From assembly GCA_964516435.1 (NCBI GenBank), contig CAZEZP010000013.1:1-41845 (forward strand): 41,845 nucleotides of DNA, in the 5' to 3' direction. Made by a program: the position numbers and the translations under genes. Shown in pieces: positions 31,713 to 40,427 of the stretch. Numbering within the stretch: the stretch's first letter is position 1; the number at the start of each line of letters is the position of its first letter. The notes under the pieces were generated by a model, which saw nothing but the letters and a program-made list of their open reading frames with translations, ran no database searches and was not told the origin of the DNA. This stretch comes from HGW-17 sp964516435 (GTDB lineage: Bacteria > Myxococcota_A > Polyangia > HGW-17).

Positions 31713-33851
31713 TCACTTGGCGTCGTCGGCCTTGAAGGAGATGGTCTTGAAGAGCATCTGCAGGCGGCGTTCCTTCTCGCCTTTCTGCATGTTCAGTTCC
31801 ACCCAGCGGCGGTTGAGCTTGTCCAGATCCTCGGCGAGAGCCGCGAGGCTCTTCTCGATCTTGTCGCGCAGGTCCTTGTTGCCCTTGTCGCCGAGCACCT
31901 TGAGGTTGCGCGCCTGGTCGTCCTGCTGTTCGCGCAGCATGCGACGGTTGCCTTCGATGGTGTTCATCTGGGTGGCGATGTCCTGGATTTCCTCCCACAG
32001 TTTGATGACCTCCTCGAGCGCCTTGCGCAGTTCGGGGCGCACCTGCGGGCTCTTGATGAGCAGGAGCATGATTTCCTTGCTGCGCATGGAGGTGATGCCG
32101 TAGGTGCGGCGCACGGGCGTCTGCTCGCGGATGGAGAACTTCGTTTCTCCCTTGCCCACCGTCACCGGCACGTAATACACGTCCTTCTCGAAGATGTAGT
32201 TCCTGGCGTCCACGGGTTCCCAGTTGGTGCGGCGATCCCGGCGCACGTAGAGGGTGAAGTCCTCGCCCGCACGGTTGGCCACGGTGTACTCGAAGATGTT
32301 CACCTGGCGCTCTTCCACGGTGATGATGCCATTGATGATGGAGAGCAGGCGCTCGCCCTCGTTTTCCCAGCGCACGTCCTGGTGGATGATCACCTTGCCT
32401 TCCCGCGCGTACGGGACGAAGGCCGTGGCGTCCTTCTCGACCACGCCGCCGAGGGCTTCGCCCACGAACTGGCCATCCTTGTAGATGGCTACCGGGCCGC
32501 GCTCCAGCACGAAGCCGGAGGTGTTGCGGAAGCGCACGGCCCGGTACGGGATGCCGTCATCGCTCTGCTCGGTGATGTAGTACAGGACGTCCTTGCCTTC
32601 CACGTCCTTGTTGATGAGCGTCACCAGGGCCGAGGAACGGTCCGGCACGCTCACGCGTTCGGCGATGTCGTAGCGGAACAGGCTGCCCACCGTGGTGCCC
32701 GACACCATCCGGTTGAAGGAACTGCGCATCTCCTCGAGCGTCACCGGTGCGCGCGTCGAATCGTCCATGTCGTTCTTGTAGCTGGCACCTCCCATGACCA
32801 TGGATTTGGCGGGGGCCGCGGGGGCCTGGCGTGCCATTTCCTTGCGGGCATAGCCTTCGGCCTTGTCTTCCTCTTCCTCGTCGTATTCGCCGCTTTCTTC
32901 GGCTTCCGGCGCGGCCTCGGCGTAGGTGGCGTCCACCGGCCGCGGCGGGGCTTCGGCGTAGCGCTGCGAAGGCGTCAGGTCGGGCCGGCGCACGCCCTGA
33001 GGCGTGTAGAGGTCATACATGAAGGCCAGGGGGGTTCCGGCCGTCAGCGACAGCCACACGCGGTTCCACTCGTCGCCCGAGAGGTTGTCCACGACGGACC
33101 AGCCCTGCAGCAGCAGCCTGTCGCCGCTCTTTCCCACGATGAGCCGGTAGGCGGGCTTCCATACGGGCATTTCCACCACGTAACTGACCACCAGGTCGTG
33201 CTCCCCGTCGTGATTGAGGCGGATGGTGAGGTTCACGGGCTTCCAGGTGCCCTTGTCCAGCGCGATGTCCAGGCTTTTTTCCAGGCCCACCGTGAGCGTG
33301 CGGTCCTTGACCTGCAGGGCTTCGATGTCCTCGAGCTTGTGCACGGAGAGCACGCCGCCCTTTTCCAGCAGGGTCACCCGGTAGCGGTTGGCCTTGGCGT
33401 TGCCCACGTTCTCCACGCCCACCAGCCGGCCGACATAGGTGCCCTTTTTGGTTTCCAGCCGGCACATGGCGCCGCGGAAAGCCTGGGCGATGGTGAGGAT
33501 TCCGCCCGAGTTGCGCACCTGCGGCGGCAGTTCCTCCATGGCTTCCAGGCGGCCCTTTTCCACCGGCAGGGCGATGCTCACCGCGTGCCCGCCCCGGCGG
33601 TCCACCACGGTCAGCGTCTTGAGGATGTCCTTGACCTGATCGTGCCGGATCCGCAGGTTGAGCTTGTTCCCCCGGATCTTCCCGGAACGCTCGATGTAGC
33701 CCACGCCGTTCTGATAGAGCACCACCCGCGTGATGGGCAGATCGCTCGTCACCGTGCGGTGCGGGAAACTGCCTTCGTCCTGTCCTTGGCAGGCCAGGCC
33801 GGGCAGGACGAGGGCCCCGAGCAAGAACGCCAGAAAAAGTCTCGTTTTCAT
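31713..33851 (-). CDS. DUF4139-like lipoprotein
   Basis: A 712-residue predicted lipoprotein with the lipobox LPGLAC (Cys about 21). ITRVVLYQNGVGYIERSG (about 40-57) and LVVSYVVEMPVWKPAYRLIV (about 220-239), WSVVDNLSGDEWNRVWLSLTAG resemble the beta-rich DUF4139/MuiA domain, here interrupted by a flexible acidic segment (GEYDEEEEDKAEG and Pro/Ala-rich neighbours, about 330-370). The C-terminal 110 residues are a long coiled coil (QMNTIEGNRRMLREQQDDQ, KSLAALAEDLDKLNRRW). I chose the ATG at 33851 because the signal peptide starts there; the same frame stays open far upstream but only as a shadow of other genes. A promoter is predicted at 33907-33935. Function of the family is poorly known; envelope location is likely. 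Confidence 0.88.
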   Translation of the reverse strand: MKTRLFLAFLLGALVLPGLACQGQDEGSFPHRTVTSDLPITRVVLYQNGVGYIERSGKIRGNKLNLRIRHDQVKDILKTLTVVDRRGGHAVSIALPVEKGRLEAMEELPPQVRNSGGILTIAQAFRGAMCRLETKKGTYVGRLVGVENVGNAKANRYRVTLLEKGGVLSVHKLEDIEALQVKDRTLTVGLEKSLDIALDKGTWKPVNLTIRLNHDGEHDLVVSYVVEMPVWKPAYRLIVGKSGDRLLLQGWSVVDNLSGDEWNRVWLSLTAGTPLAFMYDLYTPQGVRRPDLTPSQRYAEAPPRPVDATYAEAAPEAEESGEYDEEEEDKAEGYARKEMARQAPAAPAKSMVMGGASYKNDMDDSTRAPVTLEEMRSSFNRMVSGTTVGSLFRYDIAERVSVPDRSSALVTLINKDVEGKDVLYYITEQSDDGIPYRAVRFRNTSGFVLERGPVAIYKDGQFVGEALGGVVEKDATAFVPYAREGKVIIHQDVRWENEGERLLSIINGIITVEERQVNIFEYTVANRAGEDFTLYVRRDRRTNWEPVDARNYIFEKDVYYVPVTVGKGETKFSIREQTPVRRTYGITSMRSKEIMLLLIKSPQVRPELRKALEEVIKLWEEIQDIATQMNTIEGNRRMLREQQDDQARNLKVLGDKGNKDLRDKIEKSLAALAEDLDKLNRRWVELNMQKGEKERRLQMLFKTISFKADDAK

Positions 33852-33906
33852 GTGTGTTTCTCCTTCCCGTAAAACCGTTCGAGTTGAAGGGAATCCAGCT
33901 GTTTCG

Positions 33907-33935
33907 AGTAGAAGCCCGCCCGTAGGCAAAGTCAA
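33907..33935 (-). promoter_or_regulatory. Predicted promoter of the DUF4139-like lipoprotein
   Basis: TTGACT (33930-33935) and TCTACT (33907-33912) on the minus strand with a 17-bp spacer match 5 and 4 of 6 positions. The leader would be about 50 nt. It separates this gene from the kinase upstream on the same strand. Confidence 0.45.
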
Positions 33936-33991
33936 GCTGTACTTTCCCGCGCCCATGTGGTTGCCATCCGGCGGATCGTGAAGGAATTTTT

Positions 33992-35257
33992 TCAGTTCTT
34001 TTCGGTGAGCGTCTTTCGTACGAGCTCGACGACGGACGCCATGGGGAAGGGCTTCACGAACACGCCGCGCACGCCCAGTTCGCGGTACAGGAACACGAGC
34101 GAATTGTCCGGGCTCTGGAGGAACAGGAAGATGGGCACGCGCGCAGTCTGCAGGCGCGAGCACAGTTCCAGGATGGAGTAGGCGCGCGGATCGTCCATGA
34201 TGAACAGCGCCTGGGCGCCCTCCTGCATCGTCGCGGCGATGGCGTGCTCGGGATCGGATGTGACCAGCCACTGCAGGCCCGGGAACTGCTTTTGCAGGGC
34301 TTCGTGCAGTTCGCGTCCTTCCGGCGTGTCCCGGTCCAGGAGCACCAGCGGCGGCCGGGCGAACTTCTGCACACTGGAGGGCATGCGGTAGTGGAGCAGA
34401 TCCATGCGCAGGGCATCGCAGGTGGGATAGCGCTGCGAATAGTCCTTTGCCATGGCCCGCTGCACCACGGCGTCCACGTAGAGGGGCAGATCCGGGCGCT
34501 CGGAGGTGATGCGGGGAATTTCCTCGTGCAGGTGCATGTCCAGCAGTTCCACGAGGGTGTCGGATTCGTATGGCGGATGGCCGGTCAGCAGTTCGTAGAA
34601 GATGCAGCCGATGGCGTAGATGTCGGGCAGATGCTGGTTCTGCGGCGAGAGCGCTTCGGTGCGGATGCGTTCCGGCGCCAGGTACAGGGGCGTTCCCTCG
34701 ACCAGGCGGTCGCGGGAGGACGGAGCCAGCGAGGTGAGCCCGAAATCGGTGAGTGCCACCCGGTAGTTGTCCTTGGCCAGCAGCACGTTGGCCGGCTTCA
34801 CGTCGCGATGCGCGATGCCCTTGGCGTGGACCGCGCCCAGGCCGGCGCAGATCTGGGCCGTGATGCCGATGGCCACGTCCAGGGGCATGGCATCGTTGCG
34901 GGCCACGTATTCGGCCACCAGGTCGGCCAGGTTGCGTCCCGGGATGTGCTCCATCACGAAAAAATAAAAATCGTCCTTTTCCCCGAAGGAGTAGATCTGC
35001 ACCACGTTGGGGTGGTTGATGTGCGCCATCGTGACGGCTTCCCGGCGGAAACGTTCGATGGCTTCGGGATTGCGCATGGTCTTGAGTTTGAGCACCTTGA
35101 CGGCCACCTGGCGTTCGAGGAACAGGTCCTGCGCCAGATAGACGACGCCCATGGCGCCCCGTCCCAGAATGCGTTCCAGGCGGATCTTGCCTTCCAGCAG
35201 GGTGCCGACCGGGAAGGGATCGGCAGCGAATGGCGGCGGCGGGGGGGGCAGTGGCAT
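33992..35257 (-). CDS. Ser/Thr protein kinase fused to a C-terminal receiver-like domain
   Basis: A 421-residue cytoplasmic protein. After a Pro-rich start (MPLPPPPPPF) the kinase domain runs about 22-290 with GRGAMG (32-37), VAVK lysine 54, HRDVKPANVLL (150-160), DFG (171-173) and APE (194-196), all catalytic residues intact. The rest (about 300-421) resembles a response-regulator receiver: LVLLDRD (304-310), IMDDP (354-357, candidate phospho-acceptor D355/D356), RVPIFLFLQ, and the KP pair in VFVKPFP (402-403). No transmembrane helix. The arrangement suggests a kinase gated by a phosphorelay, or a degenerate receiver used for binding. It starts 27 bp after the vWA lipoprotein stop, so both probably share one transcript. 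Confidence 0.9.
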   Translation of the reverse strand: MPLPPPPPPFAADPFPVGTLLEGKIRLERILGRGAMGVVYLAQDLFLERQVAVKVLKLKTMRNPEAIERFRREAVTMAHINHPNVVQIYSFGEKDDFYFFVMEHIPGRNLADLVAEYVARNDAMPLDVAIGITAQICAGLGAVHAKGIAHRDVKPANVLLAKDNYRVALTDFGLTSLAPSSRDRLVEGTPLYLAPERIRTEALSPQNQHLPDIYAIGCIFYELLTGHPPYESDTLVELLDMHLHEEIPRITSERPDLPLYVDAVVQRAMAKDYSQRYPTCDALRMDLLHYRMPSSVQKFARPPLVLLDRDTPEGRELHEALQKQFPGLQWLVTSDPEHAIAATMQEGAQALFIMDDPRAYSILELCSRLQTARVPIFLFLQSPDNSLVFLYRELGVRGVFVKPFPMASVVELVRKTLTEKN

Positions 35258-35284
35258 CTCTCTCGCACCGCTTTCGTGTGAATA

Positions 35285-37549
35285 CTAGTCCACGGGAACC
35301 ACGTCCGTGACCCAGCGGTAGTAACTGATGAGCACTTCGGACGGATGGTTGGGATCGAAGGTCTGCCCGATGAACACGATGGTGTTGGCGCTGGCGCGGT
35401 AGTCGAAGCCGGAAACCCGGCTGCGTGGCAGCGCGATGCCGTCCTTGGAGACCGACAGCGACAGGCTGATGGGATGGTGCAGCAGGCGCACGGGCGAGGA
35501 GGAGGCCACGATGTCCTCGATGATGACCTGCAGCGTGGGGCCGAGGTCGGTCTGGCAGATGGAGCCGATCTGGCCGCCCATGAACTGGACGACATCCAGA
35601 TAGCCCTGGCCCACCTGGTCGGCCGTGTCGCAGCCGTTGGGGGGCGGACCGATGATGGCGTGCGCCTTGCCGATGCCGCCCGTGGAGGAGGTGCCCTGCA
35701 GCAGTTGAACCGTGGGACCGATGACTTCCCACATGCAGGCAGGGTCCACGGGCGCCATGCCGGACCCTTCGCCGGCGCCGCATTCCTCCTTGAGTTCCTC
35801 GGCGCGCTCGTCGGACACGTAGATGAGCACCAGCGTCGCTTCGGGCCGGATTCTGCTGGGGGAGCCCGACTGGCGGGGCAGGTGGTTCACGATGGCGTTG
35901 TAGCCCTGCGAGATGCCGTACTCGCTGCCGCCTTCCTCTTGGCCGCCGCCCCAGGGTTCCAGCGCGCACTGCTGGAACTGGGCGAGGTTGCCGGGGCCCA
36001 GGAAGTAGTCGCCCGACTGCCCCTGGCCCGTGCAGAAGCGCCCGTTGTTCTGCAGGTTGACGTCCACGATGCCCATGCGGAAATCCAGACCGTAGGCGAT
36101 TGCGCGGTTGAAGAAGTTCACGGCGTTGTTGGCCACGGACTGCTGCTCCTCGTACATGGAGCCCGACTCGTCGATGACCCAGATGATGTCGGCCACGGGA
36201 ACGGTGGCGACCTCGTAGGGCTCGCACTCGTCCTCGTGCCCGGCCGTCGGGCCCGCCCATCCCGTGGAGTTGGAAAAGTCGTCCAGGTTCATGGGGGTCA
36301 GCGTGGACGTGCTGTCGTACTTGGTGCGCCGGGCCACGCCGCCCTGGACGATGATGTAGGTGTCCTTGATTTCGAAGGTGCCGTCGCCGTGGAAGAGTTT
36401 GGGCTCGGCCTTCTGTACGGCGATGGCGGCCACGAACGTGGTGTCGGTGCTTCCGAACGCGGTTTCCTCCGGCAGGTTGCCCAATTGACTCTGGGGGACG
36501 CCCAGTACGGCCGCCAGGAACTTGTTGCGCACGCCCGACACGGTGGTGGGCGTAGAGATGGTGATGTCGAAGATGGCGTTGACCACCGTGGCGTATTCCT
36601 CGTGGGACATGGTGGTGGAGCCGGACGCGCGCATGACGATGTTGCCCGTGCCGAACGCGGTTTCGACGCGGTTCTTGATGCGGGTGAAGTTGTCGGAGAG
36701 GGCCGTCACGGGCGTGCCGTTGTCGGCGTCCAGGTCCTTGGTCAGCGTGAAGCCGGCCACCTCGCTGACGTCTTCCTGCAGATCGTGGCAGATGACCTGC
36801 GTGTGGTCAGTCGCCCCGGCCACGGTCACTTCCTGGGTGACGGTCTTGTTCTCGAGGCCCAGTTTGGCGTAGTTCATGGTGATGAATTTCACCGACTTGC
36901 GGCCCATGGGGTTGTCTTCCGTGGCCGGGTTGCACACGAAAGTGCCTTCCTGGCCGTCGGGAACGCCATCGCCGTCGGTGTCGGAGTTGAGACGATCCGT
37001 TTCGCCATTGGCACACTGGAAGGTGTAAGGGGGATCACACACGCCCACGCCCAGGCAGTACTGGCCGGCCCCGCACTGCTCGGACGGTTCCGCGGAACCG
37101 AACACGCAGGAAGTCTTGCAATTGCCCACCAGCCCATCGCCGTTGCGGTCCTCGTCCCGATCCAGGACGCCGTCGTTATCGGTGTCGGGATCCCGGAAGT
37201 CCTCCAACCCATCGCCATCCGTGTCGACCGGCACCGTCTGCGGGTTGTCGTCGCCTGCCTCGAGGCGGTCGGTGATGCCGTCGCCGTCGGAGTCGTTGTC
37301 CATGTAGTCGGGAATGCCGTCATCGTCGGATTCCGTATTGTAGCGGCACCCTTCGTCCCGGTTCAGGATGGTGTCATTGTCGTCATCGTCGAGCAGGATG
37401 CAGTCTGGGTTTACGACATTGTTTTGGTTGTTGTGGTTATTGTAACTATTGTTTGTATTTTTCTTGGTTCCCTGATTGCATGACAATAAAGATAAAGACA
37501 GAAAAAGAAGCAACGGAAGGGCGAGGACTTGGGAGAGCCGGAACGTCAT
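35285..37549 (-). CDS. vWA-domain lipoprotein with thrombospondin-type-3 repeats
   Basis: A 754-residue lipoprotein: signal peptide ending SLLSC (Cys about 24), an Asn-rich linker (NNSYNNHNNQNN), Asp-rich TSP3 Ca2+-binding repeats (about 45-160, units such as DSDGDGITDRLEAG and DTDNDGVLDRDED), a Cys-rich stretch, a central region of unknown fold, then a vWA domain whose MIDAS begins DESGS (460-464) and continues to about 690. vWA domains bind protein ligands through a metal ion; with the lipid anchor this fits adhesion or surface assembly. The ATG at 37549 has GAGGT 5 nt upstream; another ATG lies 12 nt earlier. A strong promoter is at 37611-37639. The kinase-receiver gene follows by 27 bp. 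Confidence 0.88.
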   Translation of the reverse strand: MTFRLSQVLALPLLLFLSLSLLSCNQGTKKNTNNSYNNHNNQNNVVNPDCILLDDDDNDTILNRDEGCRYNTESDDDGIPDYMDNDSDGDGITDRLEAGDDNPQTVPVDTDGDGLEDFRDPDTDNDGVLDRDEDRNGDGLVGNCKTSCVFGSAEPSEQCGAGQYCLGVGVCDPPYTFQCANGETDRLNSDTDGDGVPDGQEGTFVCNPATEDNPMGRKSVKFITMNYAKLGLENKTVTQEVTVAGATDHTQVICHDLQEDVSEVAGFTLTKDLDADNGTPVTALSDNFTRIKNRVETAFGTGNIVMRASGSTTMSHEEYATVVNAIFDITISTPTTVSGVRNKFLAAVLGVPQSQLGNLPEETAFGSTDTTFVAAIAVQKAEPKLFHGDGTFEIKDTYIIVQGGVARRTKYDSTSTLTPMNLDDFSNSTGWAGPTAGHEDECEPYEVATVPVADIIWVIDESGSMYEEQQSVANNAVNFFNRAIAYGLDFRMGIVDVNLQNNGRFCTGQGQSGDYFLGPGNLAQFQQCALEPWGGGQEEGGSEYGISQGYNAIVNHLPRQSGSPSRIRPEATLVLIYVSDERAEELKEECGAGEGSGMAPVDPACMWEVIGPTVQLLQGTSSTGGIGKAHAIIGPPPNGCDTADQVGQGYLDVVQFMGGQIGSICQTDLGPTLQVIIEDIVASSSPVRLLHHPISLSLSVSKDGIALPRSRVSGFDYRASANTIVFIGQTFDPNHPSEVLISYYRWVTDVVPVD

Positions 37550-37610
37550 GGAACACCTCATCTCGAAAAAGCCGAAGACACAAAAGGACGCCGCACGATG
37601 CGGGCAAAAA

Positions 37611-37639
37611 ACTATACCCCAACCCCCTGGGCATGTCGA
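37611..37639 (-). promoter_or_regulatory. Predicted strong promoter of the vWA lipoprotein
   Basis: TCGACA (37634-37639) and TATAGT (37611-37616) on the minus strand are 17 bp apart and match the consensus at 5 of 6 positions each, the best pair in the window. The leader is about 55 nt. Confidence 0.6.
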
Positions 37640-37648
37640 GCTGAAGAT

Positions 37649-37662
37649 TTCATCGAAATGAA
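37649..37662 (-). terminator. UUCG-tetraloop hairpin after the Ig-like lipoprotein gene
   Basis: In the minus-strand RNA, UUCAU and AUGAA pair around a UUCG tetraloop, 29 nt after the stop codon of the preceding gene and just before the next promoter. The stem is short (5 bp) and lacks a U-tract, so it is only a weak terminator candidate or an mRNA 3'-end stabiliser. Confidence 0.3.
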
Positions 37663-37690
37663 GGCACGAAGGGGCCGGAAAGCGGCAGAA

Positions 37691-39778
37691 CTACGGGCGG
37701 GTCGCCGTGAAGTCGCCCGTGAAGTTGCCGCCCGCGAGCGAACCGAACCAGCGGCCCGGATGCATGTCGCGATCCGTTACGATGGGGGACATGCCGCGCA
37801 TGGAAAGCAGGTTCAGGCGGACGGTGATTTCATCGAGCGCATGGAGAATCGCGTCGATGGCATTCTGCTTCTGGCTGTTGCAGGCGGAATACACCGGGTT
37901 GTACACGGCCGGGGCATCTTCCCAGATGGACCAGACGAGATCCTGGATGGCCGAGGCGATCGCGTCGCAGTCGATGACGTCCTCCAGCGCCTCTTCCAGC
38001 GTGTAGTAGCAGGGCATGTCGGAGGAACTGCAGGAGACGATGGTGACCATGGCTTCGATGGCCCAGCGCACGAGCCCGCCCACCACGTTCTGCACGCGGA
38101 AGCGGTCGATGTAGAAGGTGCCGCAGATTTCGCGCGAGGTGAAGTCCTCCGGACGCACGGTGAAGCCCAGGATGTTTTCGGGACTGTCGGATACCAGGTT
38201 GCCGCGGTATTCGAACTCGATCATGTCCCACGTCTGGGTGCCGTAATATTCGTTGTTGCCCATGGGCACCAGGAATACCGTGTGGTACACGCGCATGTCG
38301 TCGACAATGTCGGAAACGTCTCCGAGTACGACGATCATCTGTTGCGCCCACGGGGGCACGTATTCCTGGATGAGGTCGTTGACGAAGTCGCGGATGGCGT
38401 CCATCAGCCAGGAGGGAAGGCCGCCAATGGACCAGGTGCCGAGAATGATGTCGCGCAGGACTTCGCATGCCGAGAGAATGCCGCCCAGGAAGGGATGCAC
38501 GGCTTCGCGCAGGTGCAGCATCGAATCGAAGTTCCAGGTGCCGCCCAGACGTGTGGGGGGACCCAGCGGCTGGCATTCCGTGTTGGGATCGATGCAGTGG
38601 CCGTTGACGCATACGTCGTTGGGATCCGGGCAGTCGGTCACGGGCGTGCATTCGGGATCGCCGGTGGGCTGGCACGTGCCGTTGACGCATTCGAAGCCGA
38701 ACGGGCAGTCGTCGTGCGTGGTGCAGGGGCCGGGCTGCTCCACGCAGTAGCCGCCGATGCACACCTTGGGCGCCGGGCACGGGTTGGCCGAGGAGAGCAT
38801 GTTGCAGCGTTCGCCCGTAGGTGGCACGCACTGGTGGGTATTGGTATCGCATGTGTAGGGCGAGATGCAATCCGCGTTGGTTTCGCAGGTGCCGGTGGGG
38901 TTGCCCTCTACGCAGGTGCCGTTGTCGCAGATGGGGGCATCGGCGGCACAGTCCATGTTGGTCTGGCACGGGCCGCCGGAAGCCGTAGCATTGACCATGA
39001 CGGTCAAGGTCAGCGGCTCCACGGACATGTCCACGAGCGTGGCGCGGATGTTGGCCGTGAAGGCGGCAGAACCCGTGAGCAGGAACAGGGAAGCGTTGCC
39101 GGAGTTGTCGGTGTTCACGGTGATCGTCTCGCCGCGGGTGCCCGATTTGTCTTCCAGGGTGGCGCCAGAGCCGCCTCCAAGAAATTCGAAACGCACGGCT
39201 TTGCTGCCCAACGGCATTTCGCCGACGCCGCCCACACGCGAGAAGGCGCGCACGCCCACGGAGACCTTGCGGTTGATGTAGGTGACGGACGGGTTGGTAG
39301 GCAGCGGTTCGAGCGCCGCCAGCACGCTTTGCACCACGACCGTGTACTGCACCGAGCATACGCCGCTGCCCGTGAGCATGATCCGGTAGGTGCCGGGTTC
39401 CGTGGCCGTGAAGGTGACGGACGCGATGCCGTTTTCATCGGTCGAAACGTCGGTCTGGTCCAATTGGCCGGCCGGGCCGGTCACGATCTCGAAGTGCAGC
39501 GCGTAGAACGGCACGAGGGCATCCTGAACGTTCTGGGATTCCTGCCGGCGCACCACCATCGCCTTGAGGCGGGCGCTGCCACCCACCAGGATTTCCTGGG
39601 AGACGGAGCCTACGGGAACCAGCCAGTAGCCGCTTTCCAGGGATGCGGGGCAATCCTGCGTGTTGTTGGTGTTGTTGGTGTTGTTCGTTTTCTTGCCGGA
39701 GGAATCGGCGCATCCTCCTAGCGCGAACGATGCGGCGAGAACGGCGAGCAGTCCGGAAATCAAAGCCTTTCGAGTCAT
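37691..39778 (-). CDS. Large lipoprotein with Ig-like and Cys-rich modules
   Basis: A 695-residue lipoprotein with lipobox ALGGC (Cys22), followed by an Asn/Thr linker (KKTNNTNNTNNTQ). Residues about 45-290 look like two Ig-like domains of the invasin/Big_1 kind (DVSTDENGIASVTFTATEPGTY, ITVNTDNSGNASLFLLTG). Residues about 300-420 are Cys-rich units of the form C...DC....C.NGxC repeated about six times (CAADAPICDNGTC, CPFGFECVNGTC). The last ~270 residues are a domain I do not recognise, rich in Trp and Asp (TWNFDSMLHLREAV, GRWFGSLAGGNFTGDF). GGAGG precedes the ATG. It looks like a surface structural or adhesive protein. Next to it lie other lipoproteins on the same strand, each with its own promoter. 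Confidence 0.85.
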   Translation of the reverse strand: MTRKALISGLLAVLAASFALGGCADSSGKKTNNTNNTNNTQDCPASLESGYWLVPVGSVSQEILVGGSARLKAMVVRRQESQNVQDALVPFYALHFEIVTGPAGQLDQTDVSTDENGIASVTFTATEPGTYRIMLTGSGVCSVQYTVVVQSVLAALEPLPTNPSVTYINRKVSVGVRAFSRVGGVGEMPLGSKAVRFEFLGGGSGATLEDKSGTRGETITVNTDNSGNASLFLLTGSAAFTANIRATLVDMSVEPLTLTVMVNATASGGPCQTNMDCAADAPICDNGTCVEGNPTGTCETNADCISPYTCDTNTHQCVPPTGERCNMLSSANPCPAPKVCIGGYCVEQPGPCTTHDDCPFGFECVNGTCQPTGDPECTPVTDCPDPNDVCVNGHCIDPNTECQPLGPPTRLGGTWNFDSMLHLREAVHPFLGGILSACEVLRDIILGTWSIGGLPSWLMDAIRDFVNDLIQEYVPPWAQQMIVVLGDVSDIVDDMRVYHTVFLVPMGNNEYYGTQTWDMIEFEYRGNLVSDSPENILGFTVRPEDFTSREICGTFYIDRFRVQNVVGGLVRWAIEAMVTIVSCSSSDMPCYYTLEEALEDVIDCDAIASAIQDLVWSIWEDAPAVYNPVYSACNSQKQNAIDAILHALDEITVRLNLLSMRGMSPIVTDRDMHPGRWFGSLAGGNFTGDFTATRP
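39660..39691. repeat. 9-bp tandem repeat encoding the Asn-Asn-Thr linker
   Basis: GTGTTGTTG occurs three times in a row, encoding NNT on the minus strand just after the lipidation site. Perfect short tandem repeats of 9 bp keep the frame when they slip, so linker length can vary without breaking the gene. Confidence 0.8.
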
Positions 39779-39800
39779 CGCGGCCTCCTTCCTGAGATGT

Positions 39801-39806
39801 AGTATA
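39801..39806 (-). promoter_or_regulatory. Predicted -10 element of the Ig-like lipoprotein gene
   Basis: TATACT on the minus strand (5 of 6 positions), preceded by TG, 23 bp upstream of the start codon. A clear -35 is not seen. It lies in the 103-bp gap after the small lipoprotein gene. Confidence 0.35.
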
Positions 39807-39881
39807 CAGGCACTTTTCCGGTGGAGCATCGGACAAATGGCCCCCGAACGGAATGTCTGCATGAATGGGAAGAAAAAACTC

Positions 39882-40262
39882 TCATTGCATGGGGGGAACC
39901 GCAGGCATGTCGGCAGCCGGGGCGGGCGCCGGGGCAGCGGTCATGTCTCCTTCAGGGGCCATGTCGGCTTCCGCCGCTGGCGCCTGCTTGAGGAGTTCCA
40001 CGGCCCGCGGATCGGTGGCGGCAGTGGAAATGCACTTGGAATACTCGGCGCAATCCTTGAGCTTCAGGCACTTTTCAAATTTTTTCGTTTCCTGTTTGCA
40101 GACCTGGAGGAAGATCGGCGGGTCGGCGTTGTTCGGTTCCTTCTTCGGATTGGCCAGCTTCCAGCATTTTTCGGCTTTCTTGAGGGCCTGATCGCAGGGG
40201 TCCGTGCATCCGGCGACCCAGAAGAGCAGCATCATTGCACCAACGACAGCCTGAATCCGCAT
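39882..40262 (-). CDS. Small Cys-rich lipoprotein
   Basis: A 126-residue lipoprotein. The signal peptide ends FWVAGC (Cys about 18). The core has several Cys in spaced pairs (DPCDQALKKAEKCWKL, CKQETKKFEKCLKLKDCAEYSKC), giving alternating helices like a CHCH-type or helical disulfide-linked protein. The C-terminal 40 residues are Ala/Pro/Met-rich low complexity. AGGAGGTG precedes the ATG at 40262; the in-frame ATG 33 nt earlier has no such site. No known family recognised. A promoter is predicted at 40295-40323. It is divergent from the malic enzyme gene and directly upstream of the large lipoprotein. Confidence 0.82.
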   Translation of the reverse strand: MRIQAVVGAMMLLFWVAGCTDPCDQALKKAEKCWKLANPKKEPNNADPPIFLQVCKQETKKFEKCLKLKDCAEYSKCISTAATDPRAVELLKQAPAAEADMAPEGDMTAAPAPAPAADMPAVPPMQ

Positions 40263-40294
40263 GAACACCTCCTGGAGGAAAAGTTCAGGCCGCA

Positions 40295-40323
40295 ATACTA
40301 GAAGCGCGCCCGAAAAGAATCAA
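40295..40323 (-). promoter_or_regulatory. Predicted promoter of the small lipoprotein
   Basis: TTGATT (40318-40323) and TAGTAT (40295-40300) on the minus strand are separated by 17 bp; each matches 4 of 6 positions. Leader about 27 nt. Confidence 0.42.
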
Positions 40324-40427
40324 GAGCGTTCTTCATTCACTTCCGTGTCCCTTCGTTTCCGGCGGACAATGCCCGGCGGGTTGACTTTGGCGCGGTTTCC
40401 TGCTCAAAGGGGGACCGGGAGGCAGTC

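Noticed and set aside
33852..36260. Upstream part of a 1515-codon minus-strand frame
   Set aside because: Only the part from 33851 down is a real gene, with signal peptide and lipobox. The rest overlaps the kinase and vWA genes out of frame and has no motif.
35345..37483. 712-codon plus-strand frame
   Set aside because: Antisense shadow of the vWA lipoprotein; residue content is that of reverse-read Asp/Gly codons.
37529..39721. 730-codon plus-strand frame
   Set aside because: Antisense shadow of the Ig-like lipoprotein; no ribosome site or recognisable domain.
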